From Candidatus Pullichristensenella avicola (GTDB taxonomy: Bacteria > Bacillota > Clostridia > Christensenellales > Aristaeellaceae), in assembly GCA_018711655.1 (NCBI GenBank), contig DVIA01000039.1:1-64000 (forward strand): 64,000 nt of DNA, in the 5' to 3' direction. The position numbers and the translations under genes were made by a program. The number at the start of each line of letters is the position of its first letter. The stretch's first letter is position 1. This document shows, in pieces, positions 23,629 through 32,686 of this stretch. The notes under the pieces were generated by a model. It searched no databases. It was not told where the DNA came from and was given only the letters and a program-made list of their open reading frames with translations.

Positions 23629-25011
23629 CTACTTTGCAATGAGCGGGAGTTCAATTATGAAAACAGTGCCCTTGTTTTCCTCGCTTTCGGCATGGATATC
23701 GCCATTGTGCAAAAGCACGATCTGGCGCACAATGGACAGGCCAAGCCCGGTGCCGCCCGTTTCGCGGGAACGGGCCTTGTCCACGCGGTAGAAGCGATCG
23801 AAAATATGCGGCAGGTCCTCCTGCGGGATGCCGATGCCGGTGTCCTCCACGCGGATGACGGCGCGCTTGCCGGCGCGGGAGAGTTCCACCCGCACTTCGC
23901 CGCCGCGGGGCGTGTATTTGATGGCGTTGTCAATGACGTTGTAGACGACCTGCTGCAATTTCAAACTGTCGCCCACGGTTTCGCCCGGATCGCGAATGAG
24001 GCAGGAAAGCTCGATGCCGCGCTCGCGCGCCAGGGGCGAAAGGCGCCGGACCTGCTCGGTCACGACGTCGCGCAGGCGGATATCGACCGCGTTGAGGCGC
24101 ATGCCGCCGCTGTCGATGTTGACCAGGGTAAGCAGGTCGCTGACGATGCGGTTGAGGCGGTCGATCTCCTTGTTGATATCGGTGAGAAACTCCTTCTGCA
24201 TTTGCGGATCGTAGCTTTCCTGATAAAGCAGCGTCTCCAGCAGAATCTTCATCGTGCTCAGGGGCGTTTTCAATTCGTGCGAGGCGTTGGAAACGAACTG
24301 GTTGCGCGACATATCCAGCTTTTCCAGGCGCTCGCACATGGAGTTGAAAGCGCTGGCAAGCTGGGCGAATTCGTTTTTGCCGCGCACCTCCACGCGGCTG
24401 GAAAGGTCGCCGCGGCTCATGCGCGATATGCCGGCGCTCAATTCGCCGATGGGCCGGGTAATGGTGCGCACCACGAACATGCTGATGATCAGCGCCGCCG
24501 CCGCCACCAGAAGCATCCACAAAAGCGTCTGTCCGCGCAACGTGCGCAGGTTTTCGTAGATTTCCTGCGCCTGAGAAATGTAGATCACCGCGCCGATCAA
24601 TTCGGCGTCGTAATAAATGGGCGAGGCGTACAGCCCCGTCATCGCCTGCACGCCGGTGAGCGAATTCAGGGCCGCGGGGCTGACGATGGCGCCGGTGTCG
24701 TCGGCGTTGTAAAAGCCGTAATCGTCCTCGCCGCCGGTAAGCGCGGCGACGGCCTCTGCGTTTTCAAAGCGACGGCCGTTGAGCTGGCTGTAAGCGTCCA
24801 CCTGCACAACGCCGTAGCGGTCGAGCACCAGCACGCGGCTGAGGCCCGCGCTGCTGGCGTCCAGAGCGCTGACAAACATGGCGCCCGCGTCCAAGGAGGC
24901 GAGCGCCTCCGCCATGATGGAGGCCAGGTTCTGGGCGATGCGCTGGTCGTCGCGCACCCGCTGGTTAAACATATAGTCGCCCACCAGCTGGATCAGCGTG
25001 GCCGCCACCAC
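23629..25011 (-). CDS. Membrane sensor histidine kinase (WalK/PhoR type); true start probably upstream
   Basis: 460 residues from the first usable GTG. An extracytoplasmic sensor segment precedes a membrane helix (TLLWMLLVAAAALIISMFVV, ~165-184), a HAMP domain, the HisKA box SNASHELKTPL with the phosphorylated His, and the HATPase motifs NVIDNAIKYTP, VEDTGIGIPQEDLPHIFDRF and GGTGLGLSIV. In-frame codons upstream of 25011 encode a further membrane helix (WKILIAYLLIISIAFGVV), which the kinase needs for a two-helix topology, but no ATG, GTG or TTG is found there. An ATT at 25107 lies 9 nt after GGGGAG. It pairs with the regulator just upstream. Confidence 0.9.
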   Translation of the reverse strand: MVAATLIQLVGDYMFNQRVRDDQRIAQNLASIMAEALASLDAGAMFVSALDASSAGLSRVLVLDRYGVVQVDAYSQLNGRRFENAEAVAALTGGEDDYGFYNADDTGAIVSPAALNSLTGVQAMTGLYASPIYYDAELIGAVIYISQAQEIYENLRTLRGQTLLWMLLVAAAALIISMFVVRTITRPIGELSAGISRMSRGDLSSRVEVRGKNEFAQLASAFNSMCERLEKLDMSRNQFVSNASHELKTPLSTMKILLETLLYQESYDPQMQKEFLTDINKEIDRLNRIVSDLLTLVNIDSGGMRLNAVDIRLRDVVTEQVRRLSPLARERGIELSCLIRDPGETVGDSLKLQQVVYNVIDNAIKYTPRGGEVRVELSRAGKRAVIRVEDTGIGIPQEDLPHIFDRFYRVDKARSRETGGTGLGLSIVRQIVLLHNGDIHAESEENKGTVFIIELPLIAK

Positions 25012-25087
25012 CCCGAAGGCGATGGAGATGATCAGCAGATAGGCGATGAGGATTTTCCAGCGGATAGAGTATAAAAACGCCCGAAAT

Positions 25088-25780
25088 TTAGTCCTTGTCT
25101 GTGAAATAGTAGCCCACTCCCCACTTGGTGAAGATATACTCGGGCTGGCTGGGCACGCGTTCGATCTTCTCGCGCAGGCGACGGATATGCACGTCTACCG
25201 TGCGCAAATCGCCCAGATAGTCGTACTTCCAGATCGTCTCCAGCAGGTTTTCGCGGGAAAACACCTTGCCGCGGTTGGAAACAAACAACTGCAGAAGGTC
25301 GAACTCCTTCGCCGTCAAGTTGACTTCGCGCCCCGCGATGACCACCGAGCGGTTGTTCAGGTTGATCTGCATATCGCGTACGGTGATGACGCGCTGGGTA
25401 TTCTCCTTCTGCATCATGGCCGTGCGGCGGAAGATGCCCTTGATGCGCGCCTTGACCTCGAGAATGTTGAACGGCTTGGTCATATAGTCGTCCGCGCCGT
25501 ATTCGAGGCCGAGGATCTTGTCCATATCGTCGCCCTTGGCCGTGAGCATGATGATGGGCACGTTGCTCTTTTCGCGGATGCGCGTGCAGACCTCTATGCC
25601 GTCCAGTTTGGGCAGCATGACGTCCAGAAGCACCAGGTCGTACTGCCCGGCGAAAAATTTGTTGACGGCTTCTTCGCCGTCCTGCGCGGAATCGGTTTCA
25701 TAGCCGTCCTGCTCCAAGCTGTATTTCAGGCCCTTGACGATGAGCGGCTCGTCGTCTACGATCAAAATACGCTTTGCCAT
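25088..25780 (-). CDS. OmpR/PhoB-family response regulator (WalR-like)
   Basis: 230 residues. The receiver domain has the acidic pair in ILIVDDEPLIV, the phospho-acceptor Asp in LVLLDVMLPKLDG, the Thr in IIMLTAKGDD and the Lys in DDYMTKPF. The C-terminal winged helix ends in RTVDVHIRRLREKIE and YIFTKWGVGYYF. Start 25780 is chosen for GGGAGG with 6-nt spacing. It heads the regulator-kinase-GerM operon; systems of this build in Firmicutes govern cell-wall metabolism or phosphate response. The D,D-carboxypeptidase gene is divergently transcribed from the same region. Confidence 0.93.
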   Translation of the reverse strand: MAKRILIVDDEPLIVKGLKYSLEQDGYETDSAQDGEEAVNKFFAGQYDLVLLDVMLPKLDGIEVCTRIREKSNVPIIMLTAKGDDMDKILGLEYGADDYMTKPFNILEVKARIKGIFRRTAMMQKENTQRVITVRDMQINLNNRSVVIAGREVNLTAKEFDLLQLFVSNRGKVFSRENLLETIWKYDYLGDLRTVDVHIRRLREKIERVPSQPEYIFTKWGVGYYFTDKD

Positions 25781-25851
25781 GCGCATCCTCCCAAAACGCC
25801 CCGCGTGCACGCGCAGGGACGACATTCGCAGTTCATGGTTTTGTCATTATT

Positions 25852-25880
25852 ATTATATACGACGGACAGGAATATTTCAA
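25852..25880 (-). promoter_or_regulatory. Promoter of the response regulator operon
   Basis: Minus strand TTGAAA (25880-25875), 17 nt, TATAAT (25857-25852). Confidence 0.75.
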
Positions 25881-25937
25881 GCCTCCGCTGGGAAATGTTA
25901 GGATTTTACATAATACTATACAAACCCGCCGTGAAAG

Positions 25938-25946
25938 TGGTATAAT
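25938..25946 (+). promoter_or_regulatory. Extended -10 promoter of the carboxypeptidase gene
   Basis: TGGTATAAT at 25938-25946. The -35 region is weak, as expected with a TGn extension. Transcription would start about 50 nt before the gene. Confidence 0.6.
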
Positions 25947-26002
25947 AGAGGAAACTGCCGGTCGCCGGCCGGCAAAACGCGCCTTCAAAGGAGAAACATG
26001 CC

Positions 26003-27697
26003 ATGCGACGCAGGGCCTTTGCGCTCTTGATGCTGTTGATATTGACCCTTGCCGCCTTCGGCGGGACGGCCTATGCCGTTACGCCCGACGATTGGGACCA
26101 GTCGCGCCCCGGCGCGTTGGAAGAAGGGCATCTTTACGCGCAGACGGCTGTACTGATCGACGCCGACACCGGCGACGTGCTCTTTGACAAGGATTCCCTG
26201 GTGCGCATGTATCCCGCCAGCACCACCAAGATAATGACCCTTCTTCTGGCCCTGGAGAGCGATATCCCGCTCGATCAGGAGATCACCATTCCCCAGGTGG
26301 CGCAGAATATCCCCTCGGACAGTTCCGTCGTGCCGGTGTTCGCCGGCGAGGTGATGACGTTTCGCGACCTCCTCTACGGCACCATGCTCAAATCCGGCAA
26401 CGACGGCGCCAACGCCATCGCCTATCTGGTGGGCGAGGGCAGCATCGACAGCTTCGTCGCCATGATGAACGAACGCGCCGCCGAGATCGGCTGCACCAGC
26501 ACGCACTTTTCCAACGCCCACGGCTATCACGACGACACGCACTATTCCACCGCCTACGACCTGGCCCGCATTGCGCAGACGGCCATGCAGAACGAGACCT
26601 TCCGCGAGATCGTTTCCACCGCGACCTATACCATGGCGCCCACGGTCAACCGCGGCGAATACAACATCGTTACCTCTTCGGAAATGGTCAATCCGGCCAG
26701 CGTCTATTACTACGAGGGCTGCGTCGGCATCAAAACGGGTTTCCACAGCCGCGCCGGCCAGTGCTTTGTCGGCGCCCTGGAGCGCGACGGCGTTTCCCTG
26801 ATCGCCGTGGTGCTTAACACCGCGCGGACTTCCAGCGAAACCACGCAGAAGTGGGCGGATACGGAAAAACTGTTCGATTACGGCCTTGCGCAGTATGAGC
26901 CGTATCAGTTGGAGGACCTCTTTGATGCCAGCGGAAGGGAATTCAACACCGTGTCCATCTCCAACGCCGCCACCGACGACGCCCAGCGCGGCCTTCTGGA
27001 ACTGCGCCTGACGCAATTGAGCGACGGAGAATATACGCGCCGCGTGCGCTCGGGCGGTTCTGCGCTGGCCGAGGCCCTGGCGGACTTCCGCGCCCGTTCC
27101 ACCATCACCTACAACGAAGGCCTGTGCGCGCCCATTGCCGAAGGAGAAATCGTGGGCACGCTGACCTATACTTCGCCCGAGGGCGAGGTCATCACCGCCA
27201 TGCTCGCCGCCGAGCGCGCCATGGAAGCGCGGCCGGAGTACGCTACGATCTATGACGTGCTGCCCTTCCTGCGGCCGATGGAGCCGTTCCTCTCCGGCGG
27301 AGGCGGGTGGTATCTGCTCATTTGTCTGATCGTCCTTGTGGCGCTGATCTTCATTGTGCGCGCGCGGCGAAAGTTCGTGCGCAATCGCCGCCGCCAGTCG
27401 ATTTACAACGCCAAGCGGCGCGAATATAACCGCATGGAGGCTATGCGCAGGCAGGAGGAGGCGCGCCGCCGCCGTGAAGCCGAACGCCGCCGTCGGGAGG
27501 CGGAGCGCCGCCGCCGCGAGGAGGCAGAGCGCCGTCGGGAAGCCGCGCGCCGTCGCGCCGCCGCCGCACGGACAAAGCCAAAGCCCGGCGCGCATGCGCC
27601 CAACGGCGCAAGGCCGGCGCCTGCAGCGCGCCCGAACGGCGCAAAGGCGCGGCCCGCGCAGCGCAAAGCAAAGGACAAGGACCTGTTCGACCTGTAA
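26003..27697 (+). CDS. D-alanyl-D-alanine carboxypeptidase (DacF/PBP5 family) with anchored basic tail
   Basis: 564 residues. A signal peptide (LLMLLILTLAAFGG) precedes the penicillin-binding catalytic triad motifs: STTK at 73-76, SGN at 131-133 and KTG at 244-246. A PBP5-type C-terminal beta domain follows. Near residue 435 a second hydrophobic helix (WYLLICLIVLVALIFIV) leads into an Arg/Glu-rich, probably coiled-coil cytoplasmic tail of about 100 residues ending in a low-complexity Ala/Pro/Lys region. The enzyme trims the terminal D-Ala of the peptidoglycan pentapeptide. The transmembrane helix plus long charged tail replaces the usual amphipathic anchor. Confidence 0.92.
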   Translation: MRRRAFALLMLLILTLAAFGGTAYAVTPDDWDQSRPGALEEGHLYAQTAVLIDADTGDVLFDKDSLVRMYPASTTKIMTLLLALESDIPLDQEITIPQVAQNIPSDSSVVPVFAGEVMTFRDLLYGTMLKSGNDGANAIAYLVGEGSIDSFVAMMNERAAEIGCTSTHFSNAHGYHDDTHYSTAYDLARIAQTAMQNETFREIVSTATYTMAPTVNRGEYNIVTSSEMVNPASVYYYEGCVGIKTGFHSRAGQCFVGALERDGVSLIAVVLNTARTSSETTQKWADTEKLFDYGLAQYEPYQLEDLFDASGREFNTVSISNAATDDAQRGLLELRLTQLSDGEYTRRVRSGGSALAEALADFRARSTITYNEGLCAPIAEGEIVGTLTYTSPEGEVITAMLAAERAMEARPEYATIYDVLPFLRPMEPFLSGGGGWYLLICLIVLVALIFIVRARRKFVRNRRRQSIYNAKRREYNRMEAMRRQEEARRRREAERRRREAERRRREEAERRREAARRRAAAARTKPKPGAHAPNGARPAPAARPNGAKARPAQRKAKDKDLFDL

Positions 27698-27714
27698 CAT
27701 TGAGGAGGGATCGC

Positions 27715-28653
27715 ATGAAAAAGCTGGCGGTCGTCGGCTCCATCAACATGGACATCGTCACGCGCGTGGAGCGCTTTCCCAAACCCGGAGAAACGTTGAC
27801 GGGCGTCTCCTTTTCCACCATTCCCGGCGGCAAGGGCGCCAACCAGGCCGTGGCGCTGGGGCGTCTGGGCATGCCGGTGCGCATGGCCGGCGGCGTGGGC
27901 GACGACGCTTTTGGCGAAACCTACCTGCGCAATTTTCGCGAAAACGGCGTAGATACCGCGCTGGTGCGCGTTTTTTCGGGAATGACCACGGGCACGGCAA
28001 GCATTGAGGTCAACGCCCAGGGCGAGAACCACATTATCGTCGTGCCCGCCGCCAACGGCGCGTGCGACATGGCCTGGCTCGAAGAGACGCTGCCGGCGCT
28101 TGAGGACTGCGACATCTTCCTTTTGCAGCACGAAATCCCTCTGCCGGTGGTGTTTGAGGCCATTCGCCGCCTGCATGCCATGGGCAAGACCGTCATACTC
28201 GATCCCGCGCCCGCCGCGCCGGTGCCGGAGGAGGTGCTGGCCATGGTGGATTATATCACCCCCAACGAAACCGAACTGCGCGCCATTACTTCCGCCATGG
28301 GCGAGGACGCCGACGCGCCGGCGCGGGTGCGGCGCCTGCTCGATTTGGGCGTTGGCTGCGTGATCAACAAATCCGGCGGCAACGGGGCCTATGTGGCCGC
28401 GCGCGGCGCCGCCGTCGAACACGTCCCCGGCTTTGCGGTCAAGGTGGTGGATACCACCGCCGCGGGCGATACCTTCAACGCCGGCTTCGCCGCCGGTTTG
28501 GCCCTCGATCTGCCGCTTTTGGAGGCGGTTCGGGTCGGCCATGCCGCCGCCGCCCTTTCCGTCACGGCCTTCGGCGCGCAGGGCGGTATGCCCCGCCGCG
28601 AACAGCTTTTGACGCTGCTGGGCGAGGAATGGAGAGCCAGATTGAGTCTGTAA
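27715..28653 (+). CDS. rbsK: Ribokinase (PfkB family)
   Basis: 312 residues, ATG 27715 behind GAGGAGGGA. PfkB signatures are intact: the N-terminal GSINMDIV, the substrate-side PGGKGANQAVALGRLG, the mid motif DPAPAAPV followed by ITPNETE, and the C-terminal DTTAAGDTFNAGFAAGL with the catalytic Asp. It phosphorylates ribose (or deoxyribose) at C5. It lies 17 nt after the carboxypeptidase gene, probably in the same transcript. The CUT2 importer at 13-18 kb has its own kinase, so a link to this gene is only possible. Confidence 0.92.
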   Translation: MKKLAVVGSINMDIVTRVERFPKPGETLTGVSFSTIPGGKGANQAVALGRLGMPVRMAGGVGDDAFGETYLRNFRENGVDTALVRVFSGMTTGTASIEVNAQGENHIIVVPAANGACDMAWLEETLPALEDCDIFLLQHEIPLPVVFEAIRRLHAMGKTVILDPAPAAPVPEEVLAMVDYITPNETELRAITSAMGEDADAPARVRRLLDLGVGCVINKSGGNGAYVAARGAAVEHVPGFAVKVVDTTAAGDTFNAGFAAGLALDLPLLEAVRVGHAAAALSVTAFGAQGGMPRREQLLTLLGEEWRARLSL

Positions 28654-28664
28654 CAGATGCACGC

Positions 28665-28700
28665 CAGCGGGCGCGGTCGATGCCGCGCCCGCTGTTTTTT
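28665..28700 (+). terminator. Terminator after rbsK
   Basis: A 12-bp stem CAGCGGGCGCGG / CCGCGCCCGCTG with a 6-nt loop and six T. Confidence 0.9.
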
Positions 28701-29127
28701 CGGGATTTGGACGCGGGAAACACCGCAGGGGAGCGCAAAGCCAGCAGGCGCGGCGAAAGGGAAAGTGGGAGAAGCAAAGCGCGACGAAAGGGGAAAGCGC
28801 GGAAGCCGCGAAGTCGCCGCCGTGAAAACGCGGGGGGGCGTTTGATGGCGGCGAAGGCACAAGCGCCATCGCGCGGGAAGGAGCGCCAAGCGTCGAGGTG
28901 GCTGTATGGAAAGGATGCTCAAGCGCCGCGGTAGATGCGTGGAGGGCGGAGCAGCCGCGAAGCCGCCGCGGAAGGCGCGGCAGAAGCGAAGCGCGGCGGG
29001 ATGAGGGCATTGCGGTTGCCGGCGGCACAAGATCCGGGCGCGTTTGCTTCCGCCCTTCAGTTGCCGGGGAAGCGGCGGGGCACGCCCCACCGGAAAAGGA
29101 GACGCCATGGCCGGCCTTGAAGCGCAA
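28701..29127. other. Intergenic region without a recognisable gene
   Basis: GC-rich, purine-biased on the plus strand, with loosely repeated GAAGCCGCGAAG-type words near 28803 and 28950. No gene or regular array. Confidence 0.5.
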
Positions 29128-29162
29128 AACGCCCCCGCGGGCGATGCGCTCGCGGGGGCGTT
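29128..29162 (-). terminator. Terminator of the rubrerythrin operon
   Basis: A 12-bp stem AACGCCCCCGCG / CGCGGGGGCGTT, read on the minus strand and ending in TTTTGC. Confidence 0.8.
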
Positions 29163-29174
29163 GTTTCTGGCGGC

Positions 29175-29720
29175 TTAGTAGTTCTTCGCCTGCAACTCAA
29201 AGTACGCCTGCGGATGGGCGCAGACCGGGCAGACTTCGGGGGCGGACTCGCCAACGTGGATGTGTCCGCAGTTGCGGCACTTCCAGACGCGCACGTTATC
29301 CTTTTTAAAGACCACGCCGTCCTCAATGTTCTTCAAAAGCGCCAGGTAGCGTTCCTCGTGCTCTTTTTCGATCTTTGCCACGCCGTCAAACAGGGCGGCG
29401 ATCTCCTCAAATCCCTCCTCGCGGGCCTCCTTGGCAAACGTGGCGTACATATCGGTCCACTCGTAGTTTTCGCCGGCGGCGGCGTCCTTGAGGTTGGCCG
29501 CGGTATCGGGCACGGCGCCGTTATGCAGGAGCTTAAACCATATCTTGGCGTGCTCTTTTTCGTTCTCGGCAGTCTCGGTAAACAGGGCGGCGATCTGCTC
29601 GTAGCCGTCCTTCTTGGCGCGGGAAGCGTAATAGGTGTACTTGTTGCGGGCCTGAGATTCGCCGGCGAAGGCCGCCAGCAGGTTGGCTTCGGTGCGGGTG
29701 CCCTTGATGCTCTTGCTCAT
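29175..29720 (-). CDS. rbr: Rubrerythrin
   Basis: 181 residues. The four-helix diiron domain carries ExxH-type ligands ([44 protein letters not shown]), and the C terminus is a rubredoxin-like Fe(Cys)4 site ([10 protein letters not shown] and CPVCAHP). It reduces hydrogen peroxide in anaerobes using NADH via a redox partner. The ATG overlaps the DUF5131 stop codon (ATGA), so it is co-translated with three upstream genes, including a nitroreductase that could supply flavin-based electron transfer (inference). Confidence 0.93.
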   Translation of the reverse strand: MSKSIKGTRTEANLLAAFAGESQARNKYTYYASRAKKDGYEQIAALFTETAENEKEHAKIWFKLLHNGAVPDTAANLKDAAAGENYEWTDMYATFAKEAREEGFEEIAALFDGVAKIEKEHEERYLALLKNIEDGVVFKKDNVRVWKCRNCGHIHVGESAPEVCPVCAHPQAYFELQAKNY

Positions 29721-30502
29721 GATGGTTCCTCCTGTTTTGATTGCTCTGCTTTATTGTTACCCCCAAGGGAAGGGGTTGAAACCGGCGGAATGTCGATTCC
29801 CGCTTTTTTCGCCTGCGGCATTTGCAGGGCGCGTTCGATGCAAAAGCGACGGCCGTCCTTGACGAAGTTCGCGCCCGTTTGCTTGAAATGGAAGCCAACG
29901 CCGGCGCGGCGGCACTGCTCGCGCAGCGCAAGCACCCATTCATAGCGCATTTCGCGGGCGCCGGGGCCGGATTCGCCGCCGGCCACCACTTCGCCGATGC
30001 GCGCATCCAGCCATTTTGCAAGGTCCACCGGGCCGAGCAGCGGTTCGCAAATGACAAACCGGCTGCGGATGGGCAGGCGCAGAAAGATATCCATGCGTTC
30101 CTCGGCGCGGCGCTGATTTTCGCAGGTAAGGCCGATCTCCACATTCTCATAGCCTTCGCCCCAGTCCGGCGGCAGGCATTCCTCCATGCGCGATATGCGC
30201 TTGGTAATGATGGAGAAGGACACCTCCGGCCGCGCGCGGATGCACGCCCACGCTTCAGCGCGCCAGGGGTCGGCTTCGGGCAGGAAAAAATCCGAAGTCA
30301 TGCAGGCATAGACGTGCGCGCCGTCCGGAAGGGAAAACGCTCCGTCCCGCCGCCGGCGCATGGGCCAATTAAAGTCCTTCGTGCGCGTCACCTGGGCCGC
30401 GTCGCGGCCAACGGCGGCGTCGCGGCGATAGACATAGCAGTGCGCGCAGCCTTCGGAGTACTTTTTGCAGCCGTGCCAGGGGTTCCAGATCAGGCTTTTC
30501 AC
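29717..30502 (-). CDS. DUF5131 (phage Gp37/Gp68-like) family protein
   Basis: 261 residues, GTG start overlapping the nitroreductase stop (GTGA). The N-terminal WNPWHGC and CxxxxxxCxxC ([13 protein letters not shown]) resemble a radical-SAM type cluster site, and the body has [17 protein letters not shown] and [11 protein letters not shown] typical of DUF5131. Homologues occur in phages and in bacterial chromosomes and are presumed radical-SAM enzymes of unknown reaction. Its setting here among a nitroreductase and rubrerythrin suggests an oxygen- or redox-linked role; it does not look like part of a prophage. Confidence 0.82.
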   Translation of the reverse strand: MKSLIWNPWHGCKKYSEGCAHCYVYRRDAAVGRDAAQVTRTKDFNWPMRRRRDGAFSLPDGAHVYACMTSDFFLPEADPWRAEAWACIRARPEVSFSIITKRISRMEECLPPDWGEGYENVEIGLTCENQRRAEERMDIFLRLPIRSRFVICEPLLGPVDLAKWLDARIGEVVAGGESGPGAREMRYEWVLALREQCRRAGVGFHFKQTGANFVKDGRRFCIERALQMPQAKKAGIDIPPVSTPSLGGNNKAEQSKQEEPS

Positions 30503-31032
30503 ACGCGGGTGATCATGCCTTCGCGCACGACGTGCGCCTCCTTGGTGGCGGTCGGCTCGCCCAGGGCGATGGCAATGGCGAACGTGTAGCCCTCCGGGAA
30601 GCCGAAAGCGGCGGCATAGCGCGGGCCCTTTTCGGAGATCAGCACTTCGCGGGGCCGGCCGAGAATGACGCTGCCCAGGCCGATGGACTGCGCCGCCAGG
30701 GCCATGTTCTGCACGGCGATGCCGCAGTCCACCTGCGAAAACTTCGTCGGCGCTTCAATGGGCGTGGTGATAAACACCACCGTGGGCGCGCCGAAGAAAA
30801 GAATATCGCGGCCGGGATCGGAGGTCTGCAAACGGTTGTAGTCGTCGGAAAACTCCTTGAGCAACGCCGCATCCTGGACGATGGAAAAATGCCACGGCTG
30901 GGTATTGCGGGCGCTGGGCGCCTGCACGGCGGCGAGCATGATGGCGTCGAGTTCCTCTTCGGTAAGTTGTCTGGGGGCATAGCCGCGGTTGCTGCGGCGG
31001 TCGGCAATGGCCTGCAAAACGGCGTTTGTCAC
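30499..31032 (-). CDS. Nitroreductase-family flavoprotein
   Basis: 177 residues, GTG start behind AGGAGG, overlapping the upstream gene by 4 nt. The FMN-binding motifs are RRSNRGY near residue 12, APSARNTQPWHF (38-49), and the C-terminal GLGSVILGRPRE with FGFPEGYTFAIAIALG. Small members of this family reduce nitro groups, enones or flavins with NAD(P)H. The operon with rubrerythrin fits a peroxide or redox-defence role. Confidence 0.88.
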   Translation of the reverse strand: MTNAVLQAIADRRSNRGYAPRQLTEEELDAIMLAAVQAPSARNTQPWHFSIVQDAALLKEFSDDYNRLQTSDPGRDILFFGAPTVVFITTPIEAPTKFSQVDCGIAVQNMALAAQSIGLGSVILGRPREVLISEKGPRYAAAFGFPEGYTFAIAIALGEPTATKEAHVVREGMITRV

Positions 31033-31643
31033 GGGAAATACCTCCTCATGATGCGGTCAAGTTCAGGAACCAGTCGGTCGATAAAGGCGTATACATAGGC
31101 AACGTCCACATGCCGCACAGGCGCGTCGTGCGGGCATGGGCCTTCGTAAAAGGCGAACTGATCATCGCGCCATTCGGCCAGTTCTTCGGCGGTAAGCATG
31201 GGGTGGTCAGAGGGAGGCGCGGCCATGCGCAGAAGTTCGAAAATGCACGGCCTGTCCACAGCTTCGGCATAGAGGCGAAAGTCCGTTTGCCGCACGTCGT
31301 TGTAGTAAAGCGCGGGAATGAGCGCATCTCGCGCCGGATCGACCATGTCCGGAAAATCGCGCTTTACCGAGGGCACCCAGTAGCCGTCGGTGAGGGCGTG
31401 GATGCCGTAGCCGACGTCAAAGGGCGCAAAATGGTCGCGCCAGTATTCGTGTACGCGCTCGACATGCACGCTGCCCCAGTTGCCCAGGTGGAACTCGTCC
31501 TTGCGGGACTTGTCGTCGTGAAAGCGGACGTGCATCGCGTCTGGGGAGATCGCGCCCAGGTAGAACTCCGGGCATTCCAAATATGCCGCGTGACGCCGCG
31601 CCCATTGGCGCGCCAGCAGCAGGTGAACCATCGAAAGCGCCAT
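31029..31643 (-). CDS. Zinc-dependent phospholipase C-like (PF00882-type) protein
   Basis: 204 residues. The N-terminal MVHLLLARQWARRH, YLGAISPDAMHVRFH and the spaced histidines in YGIHALTDGYW resemble the zinc-dependent phospholipase C / S1-P1 type metal site found in short cytosolic homologues. There is no signal peptide, so secretion is unlikely. Start 31643 is supported by GGAGGAGG. First gene of the four-gene redox operon, with a promoter at 31671-31700. Function is not established; the PLC name is by fold only. Confidence 0.62.
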   Translation of the reverse strand: MALSMVHLLLARQWARRHAAYLECPEFYLGAISPDAMHVRFHDDKSRKDEFHLGNWGSVHVERVHEYWRDHFAPFDVGYGIHALTDGYWVPSVKRDFPDMVDPARDALIPALYYNDVRQTDFRLYAEAVDRPCIFELLRMAAPPSDHPMLTAEELAEWRDDQFAFYEGPCPHDAPVRHVDVAYVYAFIDRLVPELDRIMRRYFP

Positions 31644-31670
31644 GTGCCTCCTCCATTCCTTGCCAATTTC

Positions 31671-31700
31671 ATTATAACACACCCGCGCGCGGCGCGGCAA
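31671..31700 (-). promoter_or_regulatory. Promoter of the PLC-nitroreductase-DUF5131-rubrerythrin operon
   Basis: Minus strand TTGCCG (31700-31695), 18 nt, TATAAT (31676-31671). Confidence 0.65.
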
Positions 31701-31974
31701 GGGGAAAAGCGCCCCGCGGTCCGCTTTTTTCGGAACCGGGAGCGCCTCGAAATCGGCCGCCGGGCGGCAGGGGAATGTCCAAAGGCTTTTCTGGAACGAA
31801 TGGCGAAACGGAGGAAGCAGGAAATTGAAAGGGTGGCCCGCCGAATGCTGGACAATGCGCGGCGTCCGGAGCCTTTGGGAAAAGAGAAGAGCGCGTTTTC
31901 CAACGGCGCCTGCGCCCGCAAAGCGCGGCGCGGAGGGCGCGTTGTTCCGCAAACGCCCCGCACTTGCGCGAGGC

Positions 31975-32667
31975 TTACCCTCTGGCCTCCGCCGCCCGGT
32001 CGATGCAGGCGATGGCGTTTAGGCTGCGCGGATAACCGATGTAGGGCAGACACTGGGAGACGACGCGAACGAGGAATCCCCGGTCGTTGCCAAGATTCAT
32101 ATTGCCGGCGGCATGGGCGGTCAGTTGCGGTTCGCATCCGCCCTGCGCGGCAAGGAAGCAGAAGGTGATCATTTCCCGCTGGGCCAGCGTCAGGCCGTTG
32201 CGGGTGTAATAATCGCCAAAACAGTTGGCGGCCAGCCAGCGATGGATATGGCCGTTTTTCCACGCCTCCAGCATGTGTCTGCCGAAAATGGCCGCCTGCG
32301 CCTGCGCGCCTTTTTCGAGGCGATCGTCTGTGGCGGCAGTCGCCTGCGGCGCCAGGGGCAGGGCGACGCCGCGCGCCTCCAGGACGCTGTTGACGGCCTC
32401 CAGAAAGGGAAGAACGCGGCCAAAGCCAAGGTAGTCCGTCGCCTGATAGACCGTCTCCTTGACCATGACGGGAGAAAGCCCCGCCTCCAGCGCGCGCGGC
32501 AGTTCCCACCGGAAGGCGTCCAACGCCTGACAGCCCAGCAAAGACGCCAGGATGGCCATGTGGCGCGTCGTCGGTTCCAACTGCTGGCCCGGCTCGTTGA
32601 CGACTTCTTCCAGGGCGAAGCGTTCAAACTGCTGCATAAATTCGGGATCGGTCCTCCAAAGGTCCAT
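31975..32667 (-). CDS. Carboxymuconolactone decarboxylase-family protein (two CMD domains)
   Basis: 230 residues with two AhpD-like helical units. The first (about 30-95) has TRHMAILASLLGCQALDAFR and VKETVYQATDYLGFGR; the second (about 130-215) has LAQREMITFCFLAAQGGCEPQ and AHAAGNMNLGNDR. Neither carries a CxxC disulfide motif, so an AhpD-like peroxidase role is unlikely and a decarboxylase or unknown activity more plausible. It is the last gene of the cupin-AKR-CMD operon, 19 nt after the reductase. Confidence 0.85.
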   Translation of the reverse strand: MDLWRTDPEFMQQFERFALEEVVNEPGQQLEPTTRHMAILASLLGCQALDAFRWELPRALEAGLSPVMVKETVYQATDYLGFGRVLPFLEAVNSVLEARGVALPLAPQATAATDDRLEKGAQAQAAIFGRHMLEAWKNGHIHRWLAANCFGDYYTRNGLTLAQREMITFCFLAAQGGCEPQLTAHAAGNMNLGNDRGFLVRVVSQCLPYIGYPRSLNAIACIDRAAEARG

Positions 32668-32686
32668 GGCGATGCCTCCTGTTGTT

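Noticed and set aside
22564..25074. 836-codon plus-strand frame opposite the GerM and sensor kinase genes
   Set aside because: Antisense shadow of two genes with clear motifs.
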